Below, piece after piece: positions 28,799-37,674 of a stretch of 64,000 nt of DNA. The stretch is taken from contig NZ_JACICY010000006.1 of the NCBI RefSeq assembly GCF_014196055.1, positions 124,001 through 188,000 on the forward strand. Reading direction: 5' to 3'. Made by a program: the position numbers and the translations under genes. A model generated the notes under the pieces. It did not search any database and was not told the DNA's origin. It worked only from the letters and a program-made list of their open reading frames with translations. The stretch comes from Novosphingobium hassiacum (lineage in GTDB: Bacteria; Pseudomonadota; Alphaproteobacteria; Sphingomonadales; Sphingomonadaceae). Numbering within the stretch: position 1 is the stretch's first letter; each line of letters starts with the position of its first letter.

Positions 28799-28828
28799 CC
28801 CCGCCCGGTAAAATCCGGGCGGGGTTTG
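28799..28828 (+). terminator. Rho-independent terminator of hppA
   Basis: A perfect 10-bp stem CCCCGCCCGG-TAAAAT-CCGGGCGGGG followed by TTT lies 34 bp after the hppA stop. It ends the hppA transcript before the next gene. Confidence 0.88.
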
Positions 28829-28907
28829 CATTTATGCTTCGTTTTGTGTCCAGCGTTAACCGAGTTTTCGCGCCTTGCCCCTAATCCGGCAGGTGGAGAC
28901 CCGACCG

Positions 28908-30068
28908 TTGAACGCCTTTTCCATGATCCCGCCGACGCAGGCGATCCGGCTGGCACCGCCTGGTCCGGCGCAGGTGCGCGTGGGCAAGTGGCGCGAATGG
29001 GCAGGGGACGAACCGCGTGGCCGCTGGCAGGCACTGGCTGACGCGGCGAGTACGCCCAACCCCTTCTTCGAACCGTGGTACCTGATCCCGGCGCTCGAAT
29101 CGTTCGATCCGCGTTACGCCGTCAGCCTGTTCACCGTCGAGATTGGCGATGAACTGATCGGGTTGGTGCCGGTCGCAACGACCAGACGCTACGGTCGCTA
29201 CCCCCTGCCCAACCTGACGACATGGCAGCACCCCAACGCGTTCCTCGGCGTACCGCTGGTACGCGCAGGCTGCGAGACGCTGTTCTGGCGATCGCTGTTC
29301 AATTGGGCCGATACCCAGCGCGGCGCGCTGTTCCTGCACCTGCCCGCGATGCCGCTCGAGCAGCCCCTGACGCACGCGCTGTTCGATCTCGCCGGCAGCA
29401 GCAGCCGTGCCGCCGCGCTGGTCATGCGAGAGCAGCGCGCGATGCTGCATTCGCCGCTGGCGCCCGACGCCTATCTCGAACGCGCGCTGACCGGCAAGAA
29501 GCGCAAGGAACTGCGCCGCCAGCACGCCCGCCTCGCCGAACAAGGCGCGCTCGCCTTCGAACGCCATGACGACACAACTGAAATCAATGCGTGGCTCGAA
29601 GATTTCCTCGCGCTCGAACAGGGCGGCTGGAAAGGCAAGGCGGGCAGCGCGATGGCCTGCGCGCCCCAGACGGCCAGCCTGTTCCGCACCGCGCTCATGC
29701 AGGCCGCAACGCTGGGCAAGCTCGAACGCCTGTCGATCACTCTTGATGGCAGACCGATCGCGATGCTCGCCAATTTGCTCACCGCGCCGGGCAGTTTCTC
29801 TTACAAGACCGCGTTCGACGAGAGCTATGCGCGTTTCTCGCCCGGCGTCCTGCTCCAGCGCGAAAACCTTGCCCTGCTGAGCCGTCCCGACATTTCCTGG
29901 TGTGACAGCTGCGCCGTGCCCGATCATCCGATGATCGACAGCCTGTGGACCGAGCGGCGCCCGATCGGCCGCATTTCTGTGGCGATCGGGGGCAAGGCTC
30001 GCCGCACTGCGTTCAATCTGCTCCTCGCACTTGAACTGGGGCGCAATCCAACCGGAATTACGCGATGA
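28908..30068 (+). CDS. GNAT-fold acetyltransferase (BcsL/CelD-like, Acetyltransf_6)
   Basis: The protein is a tandem GNAT-type acyltransferase of the CelD/BcsL group (386 aa). It shows NPFFEPWYLIPALESF near the N-terminus, a KKRKELRRQHARLAEQGAL helix, and the core EQGGWKGKAGSAMACAPQTA with LSITLDGRPIAMLANLL and FSYKTAFDESYARFSPGVLL. Such enzymes transfer acyl groups to polysaccharides or small molecules; the substrate is unknown here. I use a TTG at 28908 with GGTGGAG upstream; ATG 28923 or TTG 28875 are alternatives. It overlaps the next gene by 4 bp. Confidence 0.72.
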   Translation: MNAFSMIPPTQAIRLAPPGPAQVRVGKWREWAGDEPRGRWQALADAASTPNPFFEPWYLIPALESFDPRYAVSLFTVEIGDELIGLVPVATTRRYGRYPLPNLTTWQHPNAFLGVPLVRAGCETLFWRSLFNWADTQRGALFLHLPAMPLEQPLTHALFDLAGSSSRAAALVMREQRAMLHSPLAPDAYLERALTGKKRKELRRQHARLAEQGALAFERHDDTTEINAWLEDFLALEQGGWKGKAGSAMACAPQTASLFRTALMQAATLGKLERLSITLDGRPIAMLANLLTAPGSFSYKTAFDESYARFSPGVLLQRENLALLSRPDISWCDSCAVPDHPMIDSLWTERRPIGRISVAIGGKARRTAFNLLLALELGRNPTGITR

Positions 30069-30946
30069 ACGACCAGACCGCACGCTACGCCAGCGCTTTG
30101 CCGATCGACGCCTTCGACGCGGCGTCGCGCACGACTTTCGCTGCATCGTATCCCGAGGTGCCGCACAAGCTTACCCACGCCCTGCGCGATCATCCCTTAA
30201 TGCAACTGTCCGCGCTCGCCGAAATGGCAGAAGCGCTGCCCGCAACCAGTGTCGAGTACAACCGCGCCGACCTGCCCACCGGCCTCAACGGTGAAAAAGC
30301 TCGCGCCAATGGCATCGGCATCGGCGAGACCATCCGCAACATCGCCACCACCGGCAGCTGGGCAGCGCTCAAGAACATCGAGCAGATCCCCGCTTATGCC
30401 GACCTGCTGATGGCGCTTCTGGCCGAACTGCGCCCGGTAATCGAGTCGCGCACCGGGGCGATGCTCAAGCAGCAGGGCTTCGTCTTCGTCACCAGCCCCG
30501 GCGGCGTCACGCCCTACCACTTCGATCCCGAACACAATATCCTGCTGCAACTGATGGGCAGCAAGGTCATGACCATGTTCCCCGCCGGGAATTCGCGCTT
30601 TGCGCCCGACGAGACGCACGAGGGCTACCACACGGGGGGCGGCCGCGAACTGTTCTGGAACGATGCGCTTGCGGACGGCGGTCGGGAATGGCCGCTGGTC
30701 CCGGGCGAAGCGCTCTATGTGCCCGTGATGTCGCCCCATTTCGTCAATAACGGCCCTGCTCCGTCTGTCTCGCTGTCCATCACCTGGCGCTCGGAATGGA
30801 GCTTCGCCGAAGCCGACGCACGCGCGTTCAACGGGCTGCTGCGCAAGGCGGGCCTGAACCCGCGGCCTCCCGGCCGCTGGCCTGCGACCAACCGCGTAAA
30901 AGCATTTGGCTGGCGTCTCTATGCCAAGGCGCGCGGCCTCCGCTGA
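30065..30946 (+). CDS. Cupin-like (JmjC-type) Fe(II)/2-oxoglutarate family protein
   Basis: The 293-aa protein has a JmjC/cupin-8-like double-stranded beta-helix. The metal-binding facial triad candidates are His-Phe-Asp in TPYHFDPEHN (about 156-165) and a later His in MSPHFVNNG (about 224-232). The N-terminus is helical with AEALPATSVEYNRADLPTG. Proteins of this type hydroxylate proteins or small molecules. It is translationally coupled (ATGA) to the preceding GNAT protein, so the two may act on one substrate. The 2-oxoglutarate-binding residue is not certain. Confidence 0.7.
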   Translation: MNDQTARYASALPIDAFDAASRTTFAASYPEVPHKLTHALRDHPLMQLSALAEMAEALPATSVEYNRADLPTGLNGEKARANGIGIGETIRNIATTGSWAALKNIEQIPAYADLLMALLAELRPVIESRTGAMLKQQGFVFVTSPGGVTPYHFDPEHNILLQLMGSKVMTMFPAGNSRFAPDETHEGYHTGGGRELFWNDALADGGREWPLVPGEALYVPVMSPHFVNNGPAPSVSLSITWRSEWSFAEADARAFNGLLRKAGLNPRPPGRWPATNRVKAFGWRLYAKARGLR

Positions 30947-30990
30947 GCCTTCCCGTTGACGTAAGCGGCAAGCCGGTGCATCGCACAACG

Positions 30991-31890
30991 ATGACCGACG
31001 ACACCGATCCCACACCTGATGCCCTTGTCGCAGGGCTGCTTGATCTGCTCAACGTGAAGGACCACGGCGGCGACCGATTCGAAGGGCGCCGCAAGATCGG
31101 CGGCGTCGGGCGCGTGTTCGGCGGTCAGGTCATCGGGCAAGCGCTGGCTAGCGCCGAACGTACCGTTCCCGACGATCGTCCGGTTCACTCACTCCACGTC
31201 TACTTCCTGCGCGGGGGTAGCGAGGATCACGAAATCGACTTCAAGGTCGAACGTGACATGGACGGGGGAAGTTTTTCCAACCGCCGCGTCGTGGCGCAGC
31301 AATTGGGCAAGCCCATCTTCAACATGCTGGCCTCGTTCCACAAGCGCGAGCCCGGGGTTCATCACGCCGAGGCGATGCCCCAAGTCGAAGGTCCGGACAA
31401 TCTGCCTAACGAAGCGGAATTGCGCCGCCGCTTTGCCCAATATGTGCCCGAATCGCGACGCCATGTAATGCTCCAGCCCCGCCCAATTGAGCTTCGCCCG
31501 CTCGAATCGCGCCGCTGGACAGGTGGGCCACCGAGCGAACCGGTGGCGCACACGTGGTTCCGCGCGGTCGCCACGTTGCCCGACGATCCTCGCATTCATC
31601 GGGCAGTTCTCGCCTATGCCAGCGACATGACCCTGCTCGGGACCGCCACCCTCCCGCATGAGCTAAGCTGGATCAAGGGTAACCTGATGACTGCCAGCCT
31701 CGACCATGCGCTATGGTTCCATGACGATTTCCGCGCCGACGAATGGCTGCTTTACGCCTGCGATAGCCCCTGGGCCGGACGCGCTCGCGGCTTCAACCGT
31801 GGCCGCATCTACACCCGCGACGGACGTCTGGTAGCCAGCGTCGCGCAGGAGGGCCTGATGCGCGAGATAGAGCCTAAATCTACCGGGTAA
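30991..31890 (+). CDS. tesB: Acyl-CoA thioesterase II
   Basis: TesB hydrolyses acyl-CoAs and has a double hotdog fold. The 299-aa product starts MTDDTDPTPDALV and shows RVFGGQVIGQALASAERTVP (first hotdog), HSLHVYFLRGG, SFSNRRVVAQQLGKPIFNML, and the second hotdog with VLAYASDMTLLGTATLP and the substrate-contacting ASLDHALWFHDDFRAD (Asp and Gln/Thr positions as in TesB). It starts 44 bp after the cupin-like gene. The stop lies 3 bp from the uvrC stop, tail to tail. Confidence 0.94.
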   Translation: MTDDTDPTPDALVAGLLDLLNVKDHGGDRFEGRRKIGGVGRVFGGQVIGQALASAERTVPDDRPVHSLHVYFLRGGSEDHEIDFKVERDMDGGSFSNRRVVAQQLGKPIFNMLASFHKREPGVHHAEAMPQVEGPDNLPNEAELRRRFAQYVPESRRHVMLQPRPIELRPLESRRWTGGPPSEPVAHTWFRAVATLPDDPRIHRAVLAYASDMTLLGTATLPHELSWIKGNLMTASLDHALWFHDDFRADEWLLYACDSPWAGRARGFNRGRIYTRDGRLVASVAQEGLMREIEPKSTG

Positions 31891-31893
31891 TCT

Positions 31894-33831
31894 TCACCCC
31901 GAAGGATGGTAGAAATCGTACACCGTCTGCGCCACCGCCGCGCTCACCCCCGGCGCACGCTGCAGATCTTCCAAGCTGGCGGCGCGTACCTTCCCCGCCG
32001 TGCCGAAGTGCAGCAGCAGCGCCCGCTTGCGCGCGGGGCCGATGCCCGAAATCTCGTCGAGCGGGCTGGCCACGATCCCCCGGCTGCGCTTGGCGCGGTG
32101 CGCGCCGATGGCGAAGCGGTGCACTTCGTCGCGCATGTTCTGCAGGTGGAACAGCAGGGGCGAATTGACCGGCAGCATCTTCTCGCGGCCGTCGGGGAAG
32201 TGGAACACCTCGCGCCCGTCGCGCCCGTGGTGGGGGCCTTTGGCGATCGCTACCAGAGCCACGTCCTCGATGCCGAGTTCGCCCAGCGCTTCCTTGACTG
32301 ACGACATCTGCCCCTTGCCACCGTCGATCAGCACCAGATCGGGCCACGTCCCGCCTTCGCGATCCGGGTCTTCCTCTTGCACCCTTCCGAACCGGCGCGT
32401 CATGACCTCGCGCATCATCGCGAAGTCGTCGTTGGTCTGCGCGGTCTTGATGTTCCACTTGCGGTACTGGCCCTTCACGAAGCCTTCAGGCCCCGCGACG
32501 ATCATCGCGCCCAGTGCGTTGGTGCCCTGGATATGGCTGTTGTCGTAGACCTCGATGCGCTGCGGGACGTCGGGCAGTTCGAGGAATTCGGCAAGCTCAC
32601 GCATGACCTTGGCCTTGGTCCCGCTCTCGGCCAGCCGCCGGTCGAGAGATTCAACGGCGTTGCGCTGCGCCTGCTCCATCAGCCGCCGCCGGTCGCCGCG
32701 CTGGGGCACAGACACCTCGACCTTGCCGCCCGCCGCCTCGCAAAGCGCCTCGGCCAGCAAATCGGCCTCAGGCAGCGCGCGATCGACCAGGATCAGCCGC
32801 GCAGGCGGCACTTCTTCATAGAACTGCGCGAGGAAGCTGGTCATCACCTCTTCCTCGGCCAGCCCCTCGGTGTGCGTCGGGAAGAACGCGCGGTGGCCCC
32901 AGTTCTGCCCGCCGCGAATGAAGAATGCCTGCACCGCGACCTGCCCGCCCTTGGTCGCCATCGCGAAGACGTCAGCATTGCCCACGCCTTCGGCGTTGAT
33001 AGCCTGACTACCCTGAATGAACGTCGCCGCTCGCAAGCGGTCGCGCATCATCGCAGCGCGCTCGAAATCGAGGTTCTCCGCCGCCGCCTGCATCTGCGTC
33101 TCGATCTCGCGCTGCACCGCGCCCGATTTGCCGCCAAGGAAGTCCTTTGCCTGTCGCACCAGTTCGCTGTAATCCTGCGGCGTGATCCGATCGACGCAGG
33201 GCGCAGAGCACCGCTTGATCTGGTACAGCAGGCAGGGCCGATCACGGCGCGACATGAAGCCGTCGTTGCAACTCCTCAGCAGGAACAGCTTCTGGAGCGC
33301 GTTGATCGTCGTGTTGACGCTACCCGCGCTCGCAAACGGGCCGTAATAGTTGCCCTTGGCCTTGCGCGCGCCGCGATGCTTCTGGATGCGTGGGTAGGCA
33401 TGGTCGGCGCGCAGCAGGATGAACGGAAACGATTTATCATCGCGCAACAAGACGTTGTACGGTGGCCGGAAACGCTTGATCAGTTGCGCTTCAAGCAGCA
33501 GCGCCTCGGCCTCTGAATTGGTCGTGACGATGGTCATGGACCGCGTCTGGCTGACCATGCGGCGCAGGCGATTGGTCAGCCGATCGACTTGTGCATAGTT
33601 CGCCACACGGTTCTTCAGCGCGCGCGCTTTGCCGACGTAGAGCACATCGCCCTTGGCATCGCACATCCGGTAGACGCCCGGTTTGGGCTTGAGCGTATTA
33701 ACGGTATCGCGGATGACCGACACGCCAAGGTCGATATCGGGCTGGTCCGAGCCGCGCACCGTCGTCGACGCGCGGTCCTCGTGGAAACGCTCGGTATCGC
33801 GGTCGGGCGGGGTGTCGGGCTTGCGGGCCAT
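31894..33831 (-). CDS. uvrC: Excinuclease ABC subunit C
   Basis: UvrC makes the dual incisions of nucleotide-excision repair. I start at the ATG giving MARKPDTPPD (645 aa). The N-terminal extension to about residue 40 is followed by the GIY-YIG domain (GVYRMCDAKGDVLYVGKARA). Next come a Cys cluster (PCLLYQIKRCSAPC), a UVR motif (QREIETQMQAAAENLDFERA), the RNase H-like nuclease (IEVYDNSHIQGT with the first Asp, VLIDGGKGQMSS), and the C-terminal HhH repeats (EISGIGPARKRALL ... APGVSAAVAQTV). The start faces the divergent PilZ gene 122-146 bp away. Confidence 0.97.
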   Translation of the reverse strand: MARKPDTPPDRDTERFHEDRASTTVRGSDQPDIDLGVSVIRDTVNTLKPKPGVYRMCDAKGDVLYVGKARALKNRVANYAQVDRLTNRLRRMVSQTRSMTIVTTNSEAEALLLEAQLIKRFRPPYNVLLRDDKSFPFILLRADHAYPRIQKHRGARKAKGNYYGPFASAGSVNTTINALQKLFLLRSCNDGFMSRRDRPCLLYQIKRCSAPCVDRITPQDYSELVRQAKDFLGGKSGAVQREIETQMQAAAENLDFERAAMMRDRLRAATFIQGSQAINAEGVGNADVFAMATKGGQVAVQAFFIRGGQNWGHRAFFPTHTEGLAEEEVMTSFLAQFYEEVPPARLILVDRALPEADLLAEALCEAAGGKVEVSVPQRGDRRRLMEQAQRNAVESLDRRLAESGTKAKVMRELAEFLELPDVPQRIEVYDNSHIQGTNALGAMIVAGPEGFVKGQYRKWNIKTAQTNDDFAMMREVMTRRFGRVQEEDPDREGGTWPDLVLIDGGKGQMSSVKEALGELGIEDVALVAIAKGPHHGRDGREVFHFPDGREKMLPVNSPLLFHLQNMRDEVHRFAIGAHRAKRSRGIVASPLDEISGIGPARKRALLLHFGTAGKVRAASLEDLQRAPGVSAAVAQTVYDFYHPSG

Positions 33832-33977
33832 GGCTCGATCAGCAGATAGTCGCTCGCGGCGCAGGCGCAATGGCCGCAGGGCGCATTTCCCCAAACGCGT
33901 CACCCGGCACCCTCTGCGTGTTTGCCCGTATGGCTTCAAGTCACGGATCTTAGGTGGCTTTTGCGCATTGTAGCATC

Positions 33978-34385
33978 ATGCCCGGAAGACCGCTTCCCGC
34001 CCCCGCCACCCCGCCCGGCAACATTCCCCCCGGCCGACGCAGCAATGCGCGGGTGCGGCTGCATATCCCCGCACGGCTGATCCTGTTGAGCGGCGTCCAG
34101 CATTGCATACTTGAGGACCTGTCGGTCACCGGCGCGGCGATAATTCCACAGGAGACCCTTCCCCCCGTTGGCACCTCAGGCATCCTGCAGTGCAACGGGG
34201 TCGAGGCATTCGGCAACATCCAGTGGTCGCGGTATGGCCGCTGCGGCATCATGTTCGACGAGCCGCTCCCACTCGCCAACGTCATTGCGCTGCGCCACGT
34301 GGCCGATGCCTATGAAGATAATGAGCGCGAGCGTTTCCGCGACAGCGCCCGCGCGTGGGTTCAGGGCTCGACCCGCCACATGTAG
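33978..34385 (+). CDS. PilZ-domain protein
   Basis: A single-domain c-di-GMP-binding candidate of 135 aa (or 143 aa from GTG 33954). It has the PilZ motif elements GRRSNARVRL (R-x3-R type) followed by EDLSVTGAAI ([D/N]-x-S-x-x-G) and beta-barrel strands GILQCNGVEAFGNIQWSRYG. It is divergent from uvrC and convergent with the TonB-receptor gene, whose stop is immediately adjacent. The window also encodes a GGDEF/EAL protein, consistent with c-di-GMP signalling in this organism. Confidence 0.8.
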   Translation: MPGRPLPAPATPPGNIPPGRRSNARVRLHIPARLILLSGVQHCILEDLSVTGAAIIPQETLPPVGTSGILQCNGVEAFGNIQWSRYGRCGIMFDEPLPLANVIALRHVADAYEDNERERFRDSARAWVQGSTRHM

Positions 34386-36905
34386 TCAGAATTGCTTGCG
34401 AAATTCGATGCGGATCACTCGCCCGCTGGGATCTAAGTAGCCGGGCTGATAACGCAGCGGCACCGAGCCCGTGCCATCGGTTACTCGCTGCTGCGCGTTG
34501 AACAGGTTGTCCACCGACAGCGAAAGGCGACTGCCCTTGAAGAAAGGCACGCTCTCGACCAGCTTGGGCTTGCGGCCAAGATCGGCGAACAGGCGCAAGT
34601 TGAACGTCGCGATCGGCGCGAAACTCAGCGTGGTCGATCCCGGAAACCCGCTCGCGTCGATGCGCGAGCCGCCGGTATAGTCGCCGCGCAGCCGCAGACC
34701 GAAGCCGCGGTAGAACCCGCCACCCTCCAATTGGATCGAGTGGCGCGCCACCCCGCTGTTGATCGCCTCCCCGTCGAGCAGGTTGAGCACCTGCCCGCCC
34801 GGCGCGATCTGCACCGATTGCTGGAAGCGCACGGTATGGAAGACCGAAACGTTCCAGCGCCCGCGTCCGTCGCCTCCAGCGCGGCCCGGTCCACGGCCGC
34901 CACCGCCGGGTCCACCCGCGCGCGGCCCGCCGCGACCAGCGCCACCGCCCGCCGCGCGCATCATGCCCATCGGCCCGCCGCCGCGCTGGATGTTCGGATC
35001 GGGCTTGCCGAAGCTGCCCGACAGGTCGAGACCGTAGCGCAAGCGTGAGCCCTTTTCCTCGGCAAAAGTCACCGCGCTCTGATCGACCGACACGATCCGC
35101 CCGCTCGCATCTCGGATCACGCGCCCCGGGAAAGCAGCCTCCACTTCGGGCGTCAGCAGCGGAAAGCCGTTGGTCGTGTTGGTCGAACGGTTGCGGAAAT
35201 ACTCGGCCACGAACCGCGAATTGTTGAGGAACGGCAGCGTCCAGTTCAGCCCGAACTTCCAGTCGCGCTGGCGTTCCTTGACCAAATTCGGATTGCCGCC
35301 GCTGATGACCGAGGCCAGCACCGTCTCGCCCCGCGTGAAATCGAACAGCGACACGTTCTGCGTCAGCGTCGTCGGTCCGCCCAGCTGGGTCAGCGACGGC
35401 GCCTTGTCCGCCGCGACATAGCTTACCTGCAGGCTCAGCTTCTCGGTCGGAGCGTAACTGAGGCCGCCGCCCCAATTCGTCAGCGTCCCGAAGTCCGAAA
35501 GCCGGTGCACTTCGGCGTTGGCGTTCAGCGAGATATCGCCGATCCCCGCGCCGAAGTTCTCGCGGCGGCTGGTAATCGGCAGGTCGAGGCTGAACCCTGC
35601 CTGCGCATCGCCGCGCTTGAGGTTGACCACGCCCGCGGCCGTGCGCGTATCGCTGCTCTCGATGCCCGCATAGTCGAACCCGGCCTTGACCGTCAGGCCA
35701 ACCTCGCCGCCCGGCAGCCGCAGCGGCCGCCCGCTGATCGTCGCAAGGCTCGTCAGCGAATCTGTCTTTGACAATGCGCGGTCCGCCGCCCGTCCGCCAA
35801 TTGCGTCGATCGGCAGCGGTCCGGTGGCAGAGATCGTCCCCGCATTGACCAGGGCCTGCAGTCCCGAAAGGTCCGCGCGGTTGTCGATCGTACTCTTCGT
35901 TTCGACATGCCCACCATCGGCGGTCAACGCCAGAAACCAGTCCCCCAGCGGCTTGTTCAGCGCTGCACCTGCCTGCAGCGTCGTCGTCCGCCTGCGCGTC
36001 GTGATCGGCTGCGGATCGATGATTGTGCGCAGATAATCCGTCCCTGCAGAGCTCAGCGTGACCGTGTTCAGCCCGTTGAGTGTGCGCGAATCATCCCGCT
36101 GTGCCAGCACATTGACGCTCAGCCCCGCACCGCCCCCCAGCGCACGCGCCAGCGTCGCGTTCAACTGCGCCGACTTGGTATCGCCGATCAGCGTCCGGAA
36201 ATCGGCCGCGTTGGGGTCGCCTGCAACAAATCTACCTGAGTTGGGCTGGATGATCCCGCGCTCGGCCTCGGTCAGCGGACTGGAATCTTGGAGCTTTCCG
36301 GTCACATTGATGCGGTTGCCGCCGGTGATCTTGGCGAGCGTAAATTCCTGTTCGAGCGTGGTGAAGCCACCGCCGGTGGGCAGTCCCACCTCGGTCTCGC
36401 TACCGTAGCTCGAATAATTGTCCTTCAGGATGAAGTTGACCACCCGCTGGTCGGGCCGGTAGCCGTATTTCAGCGCCACTTCCTCCGGCAGCACCTCGAC
36501 CCGCGAAATTGCCTCGGGCGGCAGCCCGCGCATCTCGCGAAAGCCGGAAATCCTCATCCCGTTGAGCAGCACAATCGGCCCGCCATCGCCGCGCCCACGC
36601 CCGGACGTCGTCTGCGGCGCAAGCGCTGCCAGCAGATCCTGTATCGAGCCCGCGCCATACGACGCAATTGCCTCCTCATCGAGAACCGCAATCGGAGCCA
36701 GCGTCGTATCGACCTGCCCCTTCATCCGCGTTGCGATGACGAGGATCTCGTCCGCCCCATCGTAGAGTGCATCGTCTTCCTCGGTCTGCGGCGCGTCCGG
36801 CGCAGGTTCCTCGGTGCCAGTCGTCACATCCTGCGCCGCCGCCGGATTGATCGCCGCCAGGCAGAACGCAAGTGTCGCCAATGAAACGGCAGGATTGAAC
36901 TTCAC
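34386..36905 (-). CDS. TonB-dependent outer-membrane receptor
   Basis: The 839-aa protein has a signal peptide (about 1-24, ...AAINPAAAQ), a TonB-box-like EILVIATR (about 53-60), a plug domain (about 65-170, with PIVLLNGMRISGFREMRGLP and VEVLPEEVALKYGYRPDQRV) and a C-terminal beta-barrel ending in Phe (FRKQF). Ligand is unknown; a plain energy-coupled importer is likely. A glycine/arginine-rich stretch (about residues 640-681) lies in a barrel loop. The gene is monocistronic, with about 136 bp separating it from maf. Confidence 0.93.
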   Translation of the reverse strand: MKFNPAVSLATLAFCLAAINPAAAQDVTTGTEEPAPDAPQTEEDDALYDGADEILVIATRMKGQVDTTLAPIAVLDEEAIASYGAGSIQDLLAALAPQTTSGRGRGDGGPIVLLNGMRISGFREMRGLPPEAISRVEVLPEEVALKYGYRPDQRVVNFILKDNYSSYGSETEVGLPTGGGFTTLEQEFTLAKITGGNRINVTGKLQDSSPLTEAERGIIQPNSGRFVAGDPNAADFRTLIGDTKSAQLNATLARALGGGAGLSVNVLAQRDDSRTLNGLNTVTLSSAGTDYLRTIIDPQPITTRRRTTTLQAGAALNKPLGDWFLALTADGGHVETKSTIDNRADLSGLQALVNAGTISATGPLPIDAIGGRAADRALSKTDSLTSLATISGRPLRLPGGEVGLTVKAGFDYAGIESSDTRTAAGVVNLKRGDAQAGFSLDLPITSRRENFGAGIGDISLNANAEVHRLSDFGTLTNWGGGLSYAPTEKLSLQVSYVAADKAPSLTQLGGPTTLTQNVSLFDFTRGETVLASVISGGNPNLVKERQRDWKFGLNWTLPFLNNSRFVAEYFRNRSTNTTNGFPLLTPEVEAAFPGRVIRDASGRIVSVDQSAVTFAEEKGSRLRYGLDLSGSFGKPDPNIQRGGGPMGMMRAAGGGAGRGGPRAGGPGGGGRGPGRAGGDGRGRWNVSVFHTVRFQQSVQIAPGGQVLNLLDGEAINSGVARHSIQLEGGGFYRGFGLRLRGDYTGGSRIDASGFPGSTTLSFAPIATFNLRLFADLGRKPKLVESVPFFKGSRLSLSVDNLFNAQQRVTDGTGSVPLRYQPGYLDPSGRVIRIEFRKQF

Positions 36906-37041
36906 ACTTTATTCCCTTGAATCCGCAGCGCCACACGCACAGTGGCTCTAGTAACGCCAAGCGTGGCCATGCGGTCCCGGACCGGCAACGCGCATTTCGT
37001 ATCATATTGTCGCACTGCAGCATCAGAAAGTACGCCAGTCC

Positions 37042-37674
37042 ATGCCAGACGTCGCGGCAAGCCCGCTACCGCTACCGTTGGGCCACGCCACGCCGACCGC
37101 GCCCGAACTGGTCCTGGCGTCGGCCAGCCCGCGGAGGCTCGAACTGCTCGCCCGGATCGGCGTCACCCCGTCGCGGGTGCTCGCCACCGACATCGACGAA
37201 ACCCCGCTCAAGGGTGAACGCGCCCGCGATCACGCCGTCCGCCTCGCCGCCGAGAAAGCGCGTGCCGCTGCCGTGCTTGCCCCCGGCGCGGTGATCCTGG
37301 CAGGCGATACCGTGGTCGGCGCGGGCGCGCGCATCCTGCCCAAGGCCGAGGACGAAGCGACTGCGCGTGACTGTCTCGCCCTGCTCTCCGGCCGCCGCCA
37401 CCGCGTCTATTCGGCCGTTGCGCTGATCACGCCCGATGGGAAATTGCGCGAAGCCGTGTCCGAAACGATCCTGCGCTTCAAGCGCCTGTGCGACGAAGAA
37501 ATGGACGCCTATATCTCCGGCGGCGAATGGCACGGAAAAGCTGGTGGCTACGCAATCCAGGGCAGCGCCGAGGGCTTTTGTGTTTGGCTCTCGGGCAGCC
37601 ATTCGGGCGTGGTCGGCCTGCCGCTGTTCGAGACCCGCCGCCTCATGATTGCAGGGGGCATCAATGTCCGCTGA
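37042..37674 (+). CDS. maf: Maf-family nucleotide pyrophosphatase
   Basis: Maf proteins hydrolyse non-canonical or pyrimidine nucleoside triphosphates. The 210-aa product has ELVLASASPRRLELLARIGV, the catalytic Asp in VILAGDTVVGAGARI, SGRRHRVYSAVALI and the GKAGGYAIQGSAEGF loop with the Lys. This set is that of the dTTP/UTP-type Maf. The N-terminus has about 20 extra residues. It starts with ATG and overlaps the RNase E/G-like gene by 11 bp. Confidence 0.93.
   Translation: MPDVAASPLPLPLGHATPTAPELVLASASPRRLELLARIGVTPSRVLATDIDETPLKGERARDHAVRLAAEKARAAAVLAPGAVILAGDTVVGAGARILPKAEDEATARDCLALLSGRRHRVYSAVALITPDGKLREAVSETILRFKRLCDEEMDAYISGGEWHGKAGGYAIQGSAEGFCVWLSGSHSGVVGLPLFETRRLMIAGGINVR

Noticed and set aside
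34282..35475. Alternative frame inside the TonB-receptor gene
   Set aside because: Low-complexity Arg/Ala/Gly sequence produced by frame shift of the true receptor gene; no motif.
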